DNA of 22,521 bases from a virus. The translations under genes were made by a program, and so were the position numbers. The DNA lies in the IMG/VR virus record IMGVR_UViG_3300031140_000047, positions 1 through 22,521 of that record, one strand, 5' to 3'. The notes beneath the pieces were generated by a model. That model worked only from the letters and a program-made list of their open reading frames with translations. It did not search any database and was not told the origin of the DNA. The stretch's first letter is position 1. Each line of letters starts with the position of its first letter. Below are positions 17,541 through 22,521 of the stretch, one piece after another.

Positions 17541-17563
17541 ATTATTATTATTATTATTATTAT
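17541..17563. repeat. Trinucleotide microsatellite (ATT)7
   Basis: Seven ATT units with a final AT form a 23-base simple repeat. It spans the stop codon of the 199-residue gene (17560-17562) and the gap before the coiled-coil gene. Together with AATTA units at 17525-17538 it makes the leader of that gene purely A/T-rich. Confidence 0.85.
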
Positions 17564-18159
17564 CTAAGAGCTAGTAATCCTGATGTTGCACTTCCAGCTG
17601 CCGCAAGATTAACGTTAGAACATAGTACGCTTAAAAAAGTTCCAGCTGCTACACCTACAAATTTTACTTCAGTAGAATCACTTGCTAATGTTAGAGTTAC
17701 GTCACATGCGGTTCCAGCGTATAGAGATACCGGATGTTGAGTAAAATCCGTGCTTGGTAATTCTAAATTAGCCGCCGCTGGAGTGTATGTTATTGCTCCT
17801 GTTATAGCTGGATTTTGAACTCCAAAACCCTGTATTAAAGCGGTTGAACTAAATGTAATAGTTTTACCTGATGCAGAATTAGGTCCTTTAGTAATTACTG
17901 TTATACTGGCTACTGTGCCATCAGCAGCTGAGGTTACTTGATATAAAGCACCTGCAGTTGTTCCTAGCGTGCTTTTAGTTGCTGAACCGGTAAATGTTCC
18001 ACCGTCGGCATAAACAACAGCTGTTGAACTTGCGGGTAAATTAGCTACAGTGCTAACTAAAGCAGCGTTTGCTAACACTACGGTTTCAGCTTTTAGCGTA
18101 GAAACTAAAAGAAGATCAATAGCACTTGTAGTGAAATCACTTTGATTTTTTTGATACAT
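17560..18159 (-). CDS. Low-charge probable virion protein, 199 aa
   Basis: This is a 199-residue protein dominated by Ala, Thr, Ser, Val and Leu, with few charged residues, patterned as short beta strands (TFTGSATKSTLGTTAGALYQ, TVASITVITKGPNSASGKT, AGTACDVTLTLASDS, TEVKFVGVAAGTFLSVLCSN). The last part reads like a beta-sandwich of the kind seen in phage head fibres or decoration proteins. No signal peptide or membrane segment is convincing. It sits between the holin and the coiled-coil gene, outside the main head block. A capsid-surface or tail decoration role is a guess from composition; no family is recognised. ATG 18159 is 6 nt after the holin stop. Confidence 0.75.
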   Translation of the reverse strand: MYQKNQSDFTTSAIDLLLVSTLKAETVVLANAALVSTVANLPASSTAVVYADGGTFTGSATKSTLGTTAGALYQVTSAADGTVASITVITKGPNSASGKTITFSSTALIQGFGVQNPAITGAITYTPAAANLELPSTDFTQHPVSLYAGTACDVTLTLASDSTEVKFVGVAAGTFLSVLCSNVNLAAAGSATSGLLALR

Positions 18160-18165
18160 AATTTT

Positions 18166-18546
18166 TTATTTTACTTTGTCTTTTATTTTTTCGTATGTTC
18201 TAAGACCTCCTAATCCTAGCATACCTAGAAGTACGGTCATTAAATGTTCCATTTGTAATGGTGGTGGAGCGTCAGTTGTATTAGTTATCCATATAAAGAG
18301 ATCTCTAATAACGAAGTTGTAAGCTAATGCAAACCCACATATCCAACCTATAAACGGTCGCCATCCGGCAACGAATAAGGTTCTATGTGAAGCTTCAGCT
18401 AGATTTATTTTGGTTTGAAGTTCTATTAATTTTTCGGGATCTAATTCTTTCCCTTTAATTGCTTCTCTTATTTCCCAAGCTAAACCTCCAGCTACAGACT
18501 TCCTACCTTCACCTCCTTTTAAAAGACCGAGTAGTACTTTCCACAT
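18166..18546 (-). CDS. Holin of the GTA-type three-TM family, 126 aa
   Basis: Holins make holes in the inner membrane at the timed end of infection. The N-terminal half is amphipathic and charged (GGLAWEIREAIKGKEL, KLIELQTKINLAEASH). It is followed by R-TLFVAGWRPFIGWICGFALA, a hydrophobic stretch around residues 56-88, and another at about 100-115 ending LLGMLGLGGLRTYEKIK. The GWRP-x-IGW block and the final GLGGLRTYEK are hallmarks of the phage holin family first described in gene transfer agents (PF11351-like). The length of 126 is usual. The ATG overlaps the stop of the HExxH gene as TAATG, suggesting coupled expression of the two. Confidence 0.85.
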   Translation of the reverse strand: MWKVLLGLLKGGEGRKSVAGGLAWEIREAIKGKELDPEKLIELQTKINLAEASHRTLFVAGWRPFIGWICGFALAYNFVIRDLFIWITNTTDAPPPLQMEHLMTVLLGMLGLGGLRTYEKIKDKVK

Positions 18547-18863
18547 TATTTTTTAGTTTTATTATACGCTTCTTTTTCCCAAGGAAGATTTTTAGCACCT
18601 TCTTTCATTGAAGCTCTTGAGTATTTTTTACCTTTCCATATAACGTTGTCATCATCATAGTCTAAATCGCCTCGTTTCATTTGGTCGATATGAACCATTT
18701 CGTGATCTATAACTTCGTCTATCTGTTCAGGATCTTTTATTTTGTTATTTAAAGTAATGCTTCCATTATTGTTAGCTTTACCTAATACACCATCTTCCAT
18801 ATCTACATTGTAAATAGGAGTGTTATCAGTACTGTAAGGCGCACCTTTCATTATAAAGCTCAT
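18546..18863 (-). CDS. Small HExxH metallopeptidase-like protein, 105 aa
   Basis: The motif DHEMVHIDQMKRGDLDYDDD at about 53-72 contains HEMVH (H54, E55, H58), the zinc site of many metallopeptidases. E98 in PWEKEAY near the C-terminus is a plausible third ligand. The N-terminus MSFIMKGAPY and DNTPIYN resembles the S/A/T-P motifs found in neighbouring small proteins. At 105 residues it is a minimal catalytic domain without signal peptide or membrane segment. It overlaps the holin start (TAATG), so a role in lysis is possible, such as cutting peptidoglycan cross-links. Maturation of virion proteins is the main alternative. Activity is inferred from the motif only. Confidence 0.65.
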   Translation of the reverse strand: MSFIMKGAPYSTDNTPIYNVDMEDGVLGKANNNGSITLNNKIKDPEQIDEVIDHEMVHIDQMKRGDLDYDDDNVIWKGKKYSRASMKEGAKNLPWEKEAYNKTKK

Positions 18864-18866
18864 AAA

Positions 18867-19025
18867 TTATTGTTTATAAGGAAAAACTTTATTTAAAGTT
18901 TCTTTTCTTTGTTGACAACCACAGGGAATATTTAATCCCTGTGATACTTTGTCAACGAAGGTTTTGATTCCAGTTGCTTCTGTAAATTTCTCTACGCTAT
19001 CACCGAAACCTTTTGATTTGCTCAT
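18867..19025 (-). CDS. Small CGC-motif protein, 52 aa
   Basis: This short gene reads MSKSKGFGDSVEKFTEATGI, then KTFVDKVSQ and GLNIPCGCQQRKETLNKVF, ending PYKQ. The PCGC--RKE-LN--FPY pattern is one I associate with small phage proteins near holin and structural genes; no function is known to me. The two cysteines could form part of a metal site or a dimer disulfide. The start is strongly supported: its ATG overlaps the stop of the 132-residue gene as TAATG. It ends 3 nt before the ATG of the HExxH gene. A large inverted repeat (18911-18956) lies inside the coding sequence. Confidence 0.75.
   Translation of the reverse strand: MSKSKGFGDSVEKFTEATGIKTFVDKVSQGLNIPCGCQQRKETLNKVFPYKQ
18911..18956. 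repeat. Two-tier inverted repeat inside the 52-aa gene
   Basis: The inner stem CACAGGGA pairs with TCCCTGTG (8 bp, 8-nt loop), and the outer arms GTTGACA and TGTCAAC pair (7 bp), with short unpaired spacers. It lies fully in coding sequence. No T tract follows, so an intrinsic terminator is unlikely. Confidence 0.7.
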
Positions 19026-19423
19026 TATGCAAAAGTAGCTGTTCCCCAGAACATTTGAGCTCCATTTGGAAGTGCTACTGTAGCAGCTGCTTGGTCATTA
19101 CCTAAAGAACAAGTAGTTACTACGCCACCTGGATTTGCTGTCATAGCTGAATATACTGCGTCTTCTAAAGGATTTCTTTGTCCGTCTACAAATGCTGGAG
19201 CTACTAAAGCAGATTGACTAGTTGAAGGTTGAAGAGTTAAAGATGTGTAACCAGCGATAGTGTTTCTACCAGTAAGTCCAATAATTACACTAGATTGAGC
19301 TCCTGCTGCTCCTGCTCCAGCAACTGTTGTGATGTCTTCTACGTTTATCAAGAGCGGTGAAATCGGGGCAGCTGGTTGAGTAGCGCCTGTAAGCGTAATG
19401 TTAAATTTGATGAATTTTGCCAT
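19025..19423 (-). CDS. Probable abundant virion protein (decoration-like), 132 aa
   Basis: A 132-residue protein, rich in Ala, Thr, Gly, Val and Pro, with few charges. It opens with MAKFIKFNITLTGATQPAAP and a LLINVEDITTVAG strand. Later blocks are SVIIGLTGRNTIAGYTSLTL and NPLEDAVYSAMTANPGGVVT. Short proteins with this FIKF-T-----LINVEDI plan occur in environmental phages, including marine ones, as presumed small virion components. No membrane segment is present. Codons are relatively GC-ending, hinting at strong expression. Its leader is unusual: six exact heptamers end 3 nt before the ATG. The stop overlaps the next ATG as TAATG. The virion role is inferred, not shown. Confidence 0.75.
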   Translation of the reverse strand: MAKFIKFNITLTGATQPAAPISPLLINVEDITTVAGAGAAGAQSSVIIGLTGRNTIAGYTSLTLQPSTSQSALVAPAFVDGQRNPLEDAVYSAMTANPGGVVTTCSLGNDQAAATVALPNGAQMFWGTATFA

Positions 19424-19426
19424 TGT

Positions 19427-19468
19427 GTTTGTTGTTTGTTGTTTGTTGTTTGTTGTTTGTTGTTTGTT
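19427..19468. repeat. Six exact tandem copies of a 7-bp unit in the 132-aa gene leader
   Basis: GTTTGTT on the plus strand (AACAAAC on the minus strand) is repeated six times without a mismatch, 42 bases in all. The array ends 3 nt upstream of the ATG at 19423-19421. No CRISPR-like spacers are present. Confidence 0.9.
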
Positions 19469-19498
19469 GGCTAGGTTTTAGACAGTCCTAATCTGTTT

Positions 19499-19741
19499 TT
19501 ATTCGTAATCTTTTTTAGACTTACTGTCATCACCTTTTTTACCACCATACATAGCAGCGGGTGATTCTTTTTTCCCATACATAGATAATGGAGATGAATT
19601 AGAATGCTTAGACATAAATGAACCTCCGCTAGCGTGTGAAGCTATAGGATTGTCACTCATTAAGTTTTTCTTTTCTTGAGATGAAGATTCTTGTCCGTAA
19701 CCTTTGTTTAGGTTTTTTACTGGAGTTTTGTCTTTATACAT
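19499..19741 (-). CDS. Small disordered protein with SP-MYG motifs, 80 aa
   Basis: This 80-residue protein is low-complexity and mostly Ser, Lys, Gly and Asp, with no predicted fold. The second half carries SSPLSMYGKKESPAAMYGGK, two copies of an S-P-x-x-MYG-x-K unit. The N-terminus is basic (MYKDKTPVKNLNKGYGQ). No function is recognised. Its neighbours are likewise small, basic or disordered and share S/A-P motifs. It may be a minor virion protein or a binding adaptor. The ATG lies 20 nt after the 239-residue stop, and after its own stop there are 75 nt with the heptamer array. Confidence 0.75.
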   Translation of the reverse strand: MYKDKTPVKNLNKGYGQESSSQEKKNLMSDNPIASHASGGSFMSKHSNSSPLSMYGKKESPAAMYGGKKGDDSKSKKDYE

Positions 19742-19761
19742 AATTTTATTTTTTAGTTGGT

Positions 19762-20481
19762 TTATTTATATTGATTTGTAGCTCCTTTGTCTCCTTTTAC
19801 GTATGCTCTGTTTTTTATTCTACTTGCTTTTTTCTCAAGTCTATTAGTAGCAACCAATTTACCTTGAGATTTTTTAAGATCAGCTTTTCTTTCTGCTTTA
19901 CCTAGTCTTTTTTCTCTTCTATTTTGTCCTAAAGTAGTATAAGATGAAGTTGAATTAGATTCAGTTGACGCTGATGCTGTTCTAGCACTTGTCATTGGAT
20001 TTGATCTACCGCTACCGCCAGTAAGTCCAAGTCCACCAGTAGAAGCTTCAGAAACGCCATAAGATCCCTTAAGAGAAGCTGGTTTATCTCCAATCGTAAT
20101 CATTCCAAAAGCTTGTGGTTTCTTGGTTTCCGCATTAGCATTCACTTTGTTACCACTACCCATTCCTGTACTTATTTTAGGTACTGAAGTTAGGGTTTCT
20201 GGTTCTAAATTAACACGGCTTGTAGAGCGACCTGGGGGCGTCGTGTGGATTCCTCCATGGAGTTCTGCAGGAGAATCAGATATAGCTTTTTGTAGATGTT
20301 GAGGTAATTGATCTTGATCACCTACTAAAGCTTTTTCAAAAGGTGAATCTTTTTTATAATCTTTATCAGCATCATGCAATTGTTTTTTAGCATCATAGAT
20401 TAGTTCACGATCGTGAATCATTTCTTCTTTTCTTGAGTGTCTTGCATTTCCGGTATATTGACCGAAGTGTCCTTTTTCCAT
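19762..20481 (-). CDS. Disordered basic protein, 239 aa, unknown function
   Basis: Three parts can be seen. Residues 1-50 are charged and helical (KEEMIHDRELIYDAKKQLHD). Residues about 45-190 are disordered, rich in Gly, Ser, Thr and Pro, with KKDSPFEKALVG and ISDSPAELHGGIH motifs. Residues 190-239 are strongly basic (NRREKRLGKAERKADLKKSQ). There is no signal peptide or membrane segment. The basic tail could bind DNA or RNA, and the design is reminiscent of internal head proteins, but no family is recognised. The gene lies between two small basic-protein genes, with about 20-nt A/T-rich gaps on both sides and no Shine-Dalgarno sequence. Confidence 0.7.
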   Translation of the reverse strand: MEKGHFGQYTGNARHSRKEEMIHDRELIYDAKKQLHDADKDYKKDSPFEKALVGDQDQLPQHLQKAISDSPAELHGGIHTTPPGRSTSRVNLEPETLTSVPKISTGMGSGNKVNANAETKKPQAFGMITIGDKPASLKGSYGVSEASTGGLGLTGGSGRSNPMTSARTASASTESNSTSSYTTLGQNRREKRLGKAERKADLKKSQGKLVATNRLEKKASRIKNRAYVKGDKGATNQYK

Positions 20482-20502
20482 TGTTTTAGTATTTATGTTT
20501 GT

Positions 20503-20781
20503 TTAGCATTTCCATCTTCTTCTAGCGGCTTTACCTCTTTCTCCGGTCCAACCTTTTGATCTAGCACAGAAAGATTTACGACGTTTAGCGTCTTTGCTCC
20601 CTGGTTTTACATCTCCAGTAACAGCAGTTTTTAACTTACTACCTGGATTTTGTGCTTTATATTTTTTAACTCCTTTGCTAGTCATGCCAGCGCCCTCTTC
20701 AGTTGTTCTGAAGTTTCTACCTTTCCCTTTAGTAGTTTTTCTTACTTTAGCTAAAGGCGAGTTATATTGTATATAAGCCAT
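20503..20781 (-). CDS. Highly basic small protein with Cys-Ala-Arg motif, 92 aa
   Basis: A 92-residue protein very rich in Lys and Arg. The C-terminus KRRKSFCARSKGWTGERGKA followed by ARRRWKC is a recognisable signature (a C-A-R-S block with a final R-W-x-C) that I have seen in small proteins of many marine phages and large DNA viruses. It looks like a nucleic-acid-binding segment with two Cys positioned for metal or disulfide chemistry. The N-terminus MAYIQYNSPLAKVRK carries the S-P-L motif shared with its neighbours. The charge would suit a DNA-condensing internal head protein, but that is inference. The gene follows a single-TM gene by 10 nt. Confidence 0.75.
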   Translation of the reverse strand: MAYIQYNSPLAKVRKTTKGKGRNFRTTEEGAGMTSKGVKKYKAQNPGSKLKTAVTGDVKPGSKDAKRRKSFCARSKGWTGERGKAARRRWKC

Positions 20782-20791
20782 ATTATGATTA

Positions 20792-20944
20792 TTACTTCTT
20801 TTCTTTAAGTTTTACCCATTTAGCTATTGTATACCCTATACTTATAAGTAATAAAATAACCTTTAGACCTACTTCTATGTGTGTCATACTCAATCCCAAC
20901 GCTATAGCATTAGTTCCTAATACTTTAAAATCCAAATGATTCAT
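20792..20944 (-). CDS. Small single-membrane-segment protein, 50 aa
   Basis: This short gene encodes MNHLDFKVLGTNAIALGL, then SMTHIEVGLKVILLLISIG and YTIAKWVKLKEKK. Residues about 24-44 form one hydrophobic helix followed by a basic tail, giving an N-out/C-in single-TM protein; the first 20 residues are also fairly hydrophobic. The ATG is 4 nt after the stop of the 73-residue gene, and TAA is 10 nt before the next start, so it fills the gap neatly. Small proteins like this occur in Bacteroidota phages and are sometimes listed as holin-like. With a GTA-type holin nearby, this may be a second holin, an antiholin or a membrane adaptor. Confidence 0.75.
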   Translation of the reverse strand: MNHLDFKVLGTNAIALGLSMTHIEVGLKVILLLISIGYTIAKWVKLKEKK

Positions 20945-20948
20945 TTTT

Positions 20949-21170
20949 TTAGTTCATTCCTAATCCAGCATCACCTTTAGCGATCTGAGTTATTGGTCCA
21001 GCTTTGTACATTGTAGGGGCTTTTAAAACCTGCATACCTGTAATACCAGAGCTAGATCCAGATCCATGTAAACGACCTGTTTGGTCTAACGGTCCGTCCC
21101 ATATTGCTGATTCACCTACTACTCCACTAGAACCTTTGTCTGCTTTTTGATGTGCTTTGTCGTTGTGCAT
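20949..21170 (-). CDS. Small Gly/Ser-rich protein, 73 aa
   Basis: The protein is 73 residues, disordered, with Gly, Ser and Ala runs (KGSSGVVGESAIWDGPLDQT, GSGSSSGITGMQVLKAP). The segment KAPTMYKAGPI matches the A/S-P-x-MY-x-x-G/K unit of the 80-residue neighbour. No fold, signal peptide or membrane segment is evident, and no family is recognised. It is packed 4 nt after the 38-residue gene and 4 nt before the single-TM gene, so it belongs to the same transcript. A role in the virion or its assembly is only a guess. Confidence 0.7.
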   Translation of the reverse strand: MHNDKAHQKADKGSSGVVGESAIWDGPLDQTGRLHGSGSSSGITGMQVLKAPTMYKAGPITQIAKGDAGLGMN

Positions 21171-21174
21171 AATT

Positions 21175-21291
21175 TTATTTTTTTGTTTTTATTGATTTTA
21201 ACATTTTATCAATCTTAACTGCTTGTCCTTTATGTAGTGCAGAAGCTTTTTTTAATTCAGCTGATATTTGTTTTAGTTTTTTAGCATCCAT
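21175..21291 (-). CDS. Very small basic helical protein, 38 aa
   Basis: The chosen ATG at 21291-21289 gives MDAKKLKQISAELKKASALH followed by KGQAVKIDKMLKSIKTKK. A longer frame in phase reaches back to 21372, but that would sit inside the 66-residue gene and its extra residues are hydrophobic and atypical. This start lies 4 nt after the upstream stop and gives a coherent amphipathic helix with a basic end. I recall similar MDAKK--K--G-L-KAS--H-GQA peptides in environmental phages. No function is known; such a helix could bind another virion protein. Confidence 0.65.
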   Translation of the reverse strand: MDAKKLKQISAELKKASALHKGQAVKIDKMLKSIKTKK

Positions 21292-21295
21292 AGTT

Positions 21296-21496
21296 TTATT
21301 TTTTACAACCAAAGTTGTTAGCATAATTAGCCATTTTTCTAACGCTAGGACTATATTTATCTTCACCAGCACTCATAACTGCAGAAGCAGCACTGCAGGC
21401 ATCATCAAAGCCATTTGATTTAGCCCACTTAGTAAATTTACCTTGGTTTTTCTTTTTTATTTCAGGAAAACCTTTTTTGTAAAATGGTGATTTCAT
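21296..21496 (-). CDS. Small basic protein with Cys motif, 66 aa
   Basis: The protein starts MKSPFYKKGFPEIKKK and continues GKFTKWAKSNGFDDACSAAS, AVMSAGEDKYSPSVRKMANY and ANNFGCKK. The KFTKWAK-NGF--AC--A block and the final FGCKK form a compact-looking helical unit with two Cys; I have seen this build in small phage proteins of unknown role. The N-terminal K-S-P-F-Y is a clear copy of the SP motif found in its neighbours. It is strongly basic, so a DNA-associated internal protein is plausible but unproved. The gap to the 331-residue gene is 9 nt. Confidence 0.75.
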   Translation of the reverse strand: MKSPFYKKGFPEIKKKNQGKFTKWAKSNGFDDACSAASAVMSAGEDKYSPSVRKMANYANNFGCKK

Positions 21497-21505
21497 ATTT
21501 TTATT

Positions 21506-22501
21506 TTAATTATCTAATTCGTCCATTTCTTGATCTTCAATATGTAAGGGTGTTCCCTTCATAGCTAGCATAGATGCTCTTTGACCGCTTCCAAATAATT
21601 GTGAGGCTACGTCAGTGTCTCTTCCTATTGATTGATTGCCAACAGGATTTGAATCCATTTCTAGCATTCTTTCTCCGGTGCCTGCGTAAGATCCAGATTC
21701 AGCAACTTGATTTGGTGGAGGTAATGATTCTTGAGTTGCTTCTTTTCCTCTTAATCCATACTTATCCATTAATCCACCAGCTGCTTGAGCTGCGGCTCCA
21801 AATACACCACCACCGCCTTGTGCAGAATCAGTTGGTTTTTGTCCTATAGCTTTTATTTCCGCCATTGATTTTCCTCCTAGCATGCTTCCAGCTATTGACA
21901 TAGCAGATTGACTTTGAGGTTGTGCCCCAGCAATTGAACCTACAGCACTTTCATTGTGATAAAAAGGTGAGTTTCCTTGTGAATCCTCAAATTGAAAATT
22001 AGGTTTAACTGAACCTTTTTTTCTGTCTTGAATCCCGCTGGCTTCTGCTTGTTGAGCTTTAAATAAATGGTAAAAATTATCACCTAATTTCGGATTATTC
22101 CCACTATTACTATTATTTGTACCACCTCCTTCTTTTTTCTGGGTTGAATAATCAGTATCCATGAATTCATCAACTTTAGTATCTTTATAGCTTTTTAAGT
22201 TATATTTTGCCATATTTTCTGCATGCGTTGCAGGTTTTTTAGCTGGACCAGTATTACCTTTACCCCATTTAATCTCCATAGCTCGTTGATGCTTTAAATC
22301 ACCAGCAGCAGCTTCAGCTGCTCTCTGATCTTTATTCATAGATGTGGTAATAGCTTTAGTGCCTAATTCGCTAGCGGTTTTAGCTATCTGCTTGCCTACT
22401 ATAGCACCCACTATTGGCTGTATAACTGTAGATGGATTTCTATAAGAAGATGCTCTTCCGTCAAATATATCTACTTTTTTAAATGGTGACTTTGATTGCA
22501 T
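21506..22501 (-). CDS. Low-complexity protein with SPF motifs, 331 aa, unknown function
   Basis: This is the first gene of the window in transcription order. The N-terminus MQSKSPFKKVDIFDGRASSY is followed by a hydrophobic-to-amphipathic stretch VIQPIVGAIVGKQIAKTASE (about 25-46) that may be a membrane-active helix. Residues 100-310 are disordered and rich in Gly, Ser, Gln and Ala. Further motifs are GNSPFYHNES near 180 and MKGTPLHIEDQ near 315. The design of a VGAIVG-type hydrophobic helix and a Gly/Ala-rich body recalls ejection or internal virion proteins of podovirus-like phages, but no domain is recognised. Its 20-nt upstream sequence to the window end is A/T-rich with no clear promoter. 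Confidence 0.7.
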   Translation of the reverse strand: MQSKSPFKKVDIFDGRASSYRNPSTVIQPIVGAIVGKQIAKTASELGTKAITTSMNKDQRAAEAAAGDLKHQRAMEIKWGKGNTGPAKKPATHAENMAKYNLKSYKDTKVDEFMDTDYSTQKKEGGGTNNSNSGNNPKLGDNFYHLFKAQQAEASGIQDRKKGSVKPNFQFEDSQGNSPFYHNESAVGSIAGAQPQSQSAMSIAGSMLGGKSMAEIKAIGQKPTDSAQGGGGVFGAAAQAAGGLMDKYGLRGKEATQESLPPPNQVAESGSYAGTGERMLEMDSNPVGNQSIGRDTDVASQLFGSGQRASMLAMKGTPLHIEDQEMDELDN

Positions 22502-22521
22502 ATTATCTATTTTTGTCGTTG

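Noticed and set aside
19427-19468. CRISPR-like array
   Set aside because: The heptamers are directly tandem with no spacers and are far too short.
19469-19498. Weak hairpin after the 80-aa gene
   Set aside because: Only about four base pairs (ACAG with CTGT) can form and no T tract follows, so a terminator is not supported.
21292-21372. Longer version of the 38-aa gene starting at 21372
   Set aside because: The extra 27 residues overlap the well-supported 66-residue gene and are hydrophobic, unlike the rest. The ATG at 21291 sits just after the upstream stop.
1-22521. tRNA genes, integrase, attachment sites, insertion sequences, toxin-antitoxin or defence genes
   Set aside because: None was seen on either strand. 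Nearly all sequence is occupied by the listed genes, and the remaining gaps are short and A/T-rich.

Overview
This window is a compact stretch of a double-stranded DNA tailed-phage genome. Every supported gene lies on the minus strand, so the block is transcribed from the right end towards position 1. The likely host is a member of the Bacteroidota (Flavobacterium-like), probably aquatic: the DNA is AT-rich, starts are preceded by A/T-rich leaders with no recognisable Shine-Dalgarno sequence, and the terminase, portal, capsid and tail proteins read like those of crAss-like and other environmental Bacteroidota phages. That host and family assignment comes from pattern memory, not from a search. 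All three stop codons are used, so the standard bacterial code applies.

In transcription order, region 1 (22501-18546) is a run of small genes: a 331-residue low-complexity protein, then small basic or disordered proteins of 66, 38, 73, 50, 92, 239 and 80 residues, a 132-residue probable virion protein preceded by six tandem heptamers, a 52-residue CGC-motif protein and a 105-residue HExxH protein. Three of these genes (38, 50 and 52 residues) are short and easy to miss. Many proteins here share a short S/A/T-P-(F/L/A) motif, the most unexplained pattern in the window.

Region 2 (18546-16217) holds a GTA-type three-helix holin, a 199-residue low-charge protein, a coiled-coil protein, a 75-residue protein, a duplicated GroES-like protein and a 90-residue protein next to TerL that may be the small terminase subunit. 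The genes are tightly packed with TAATG, TAGTG or ATGA overlaps.

Region 3 (16220-8876) is the packaging and head module: large terminase, portal, a probable scaffold and the HK97-type major capsid protein. The ATPase half of the terminase gene carries a sharply GC-richer segment of about 500 bp, suggesting recombination. A strong hairpin terminator follows the capsid gene.

Region 4 (8798-1) is the connector and tail: an unrecognised 254-residue protein bracketed by two terminator hairpins, two connector/ring candidates (241 and 408 residues), a 1456-residue P22 gp10-like/muzzle-like protein with Ig/cadherin-like sequence, a 503-residue companion, and the start of a GNAT acetyltransferase cut by the window edge. 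No tRNA, integrase, CRISPR array or IS element was seen. The genes fit one late operon group: lysis and small virion proteins, then packaging, head, and tail.
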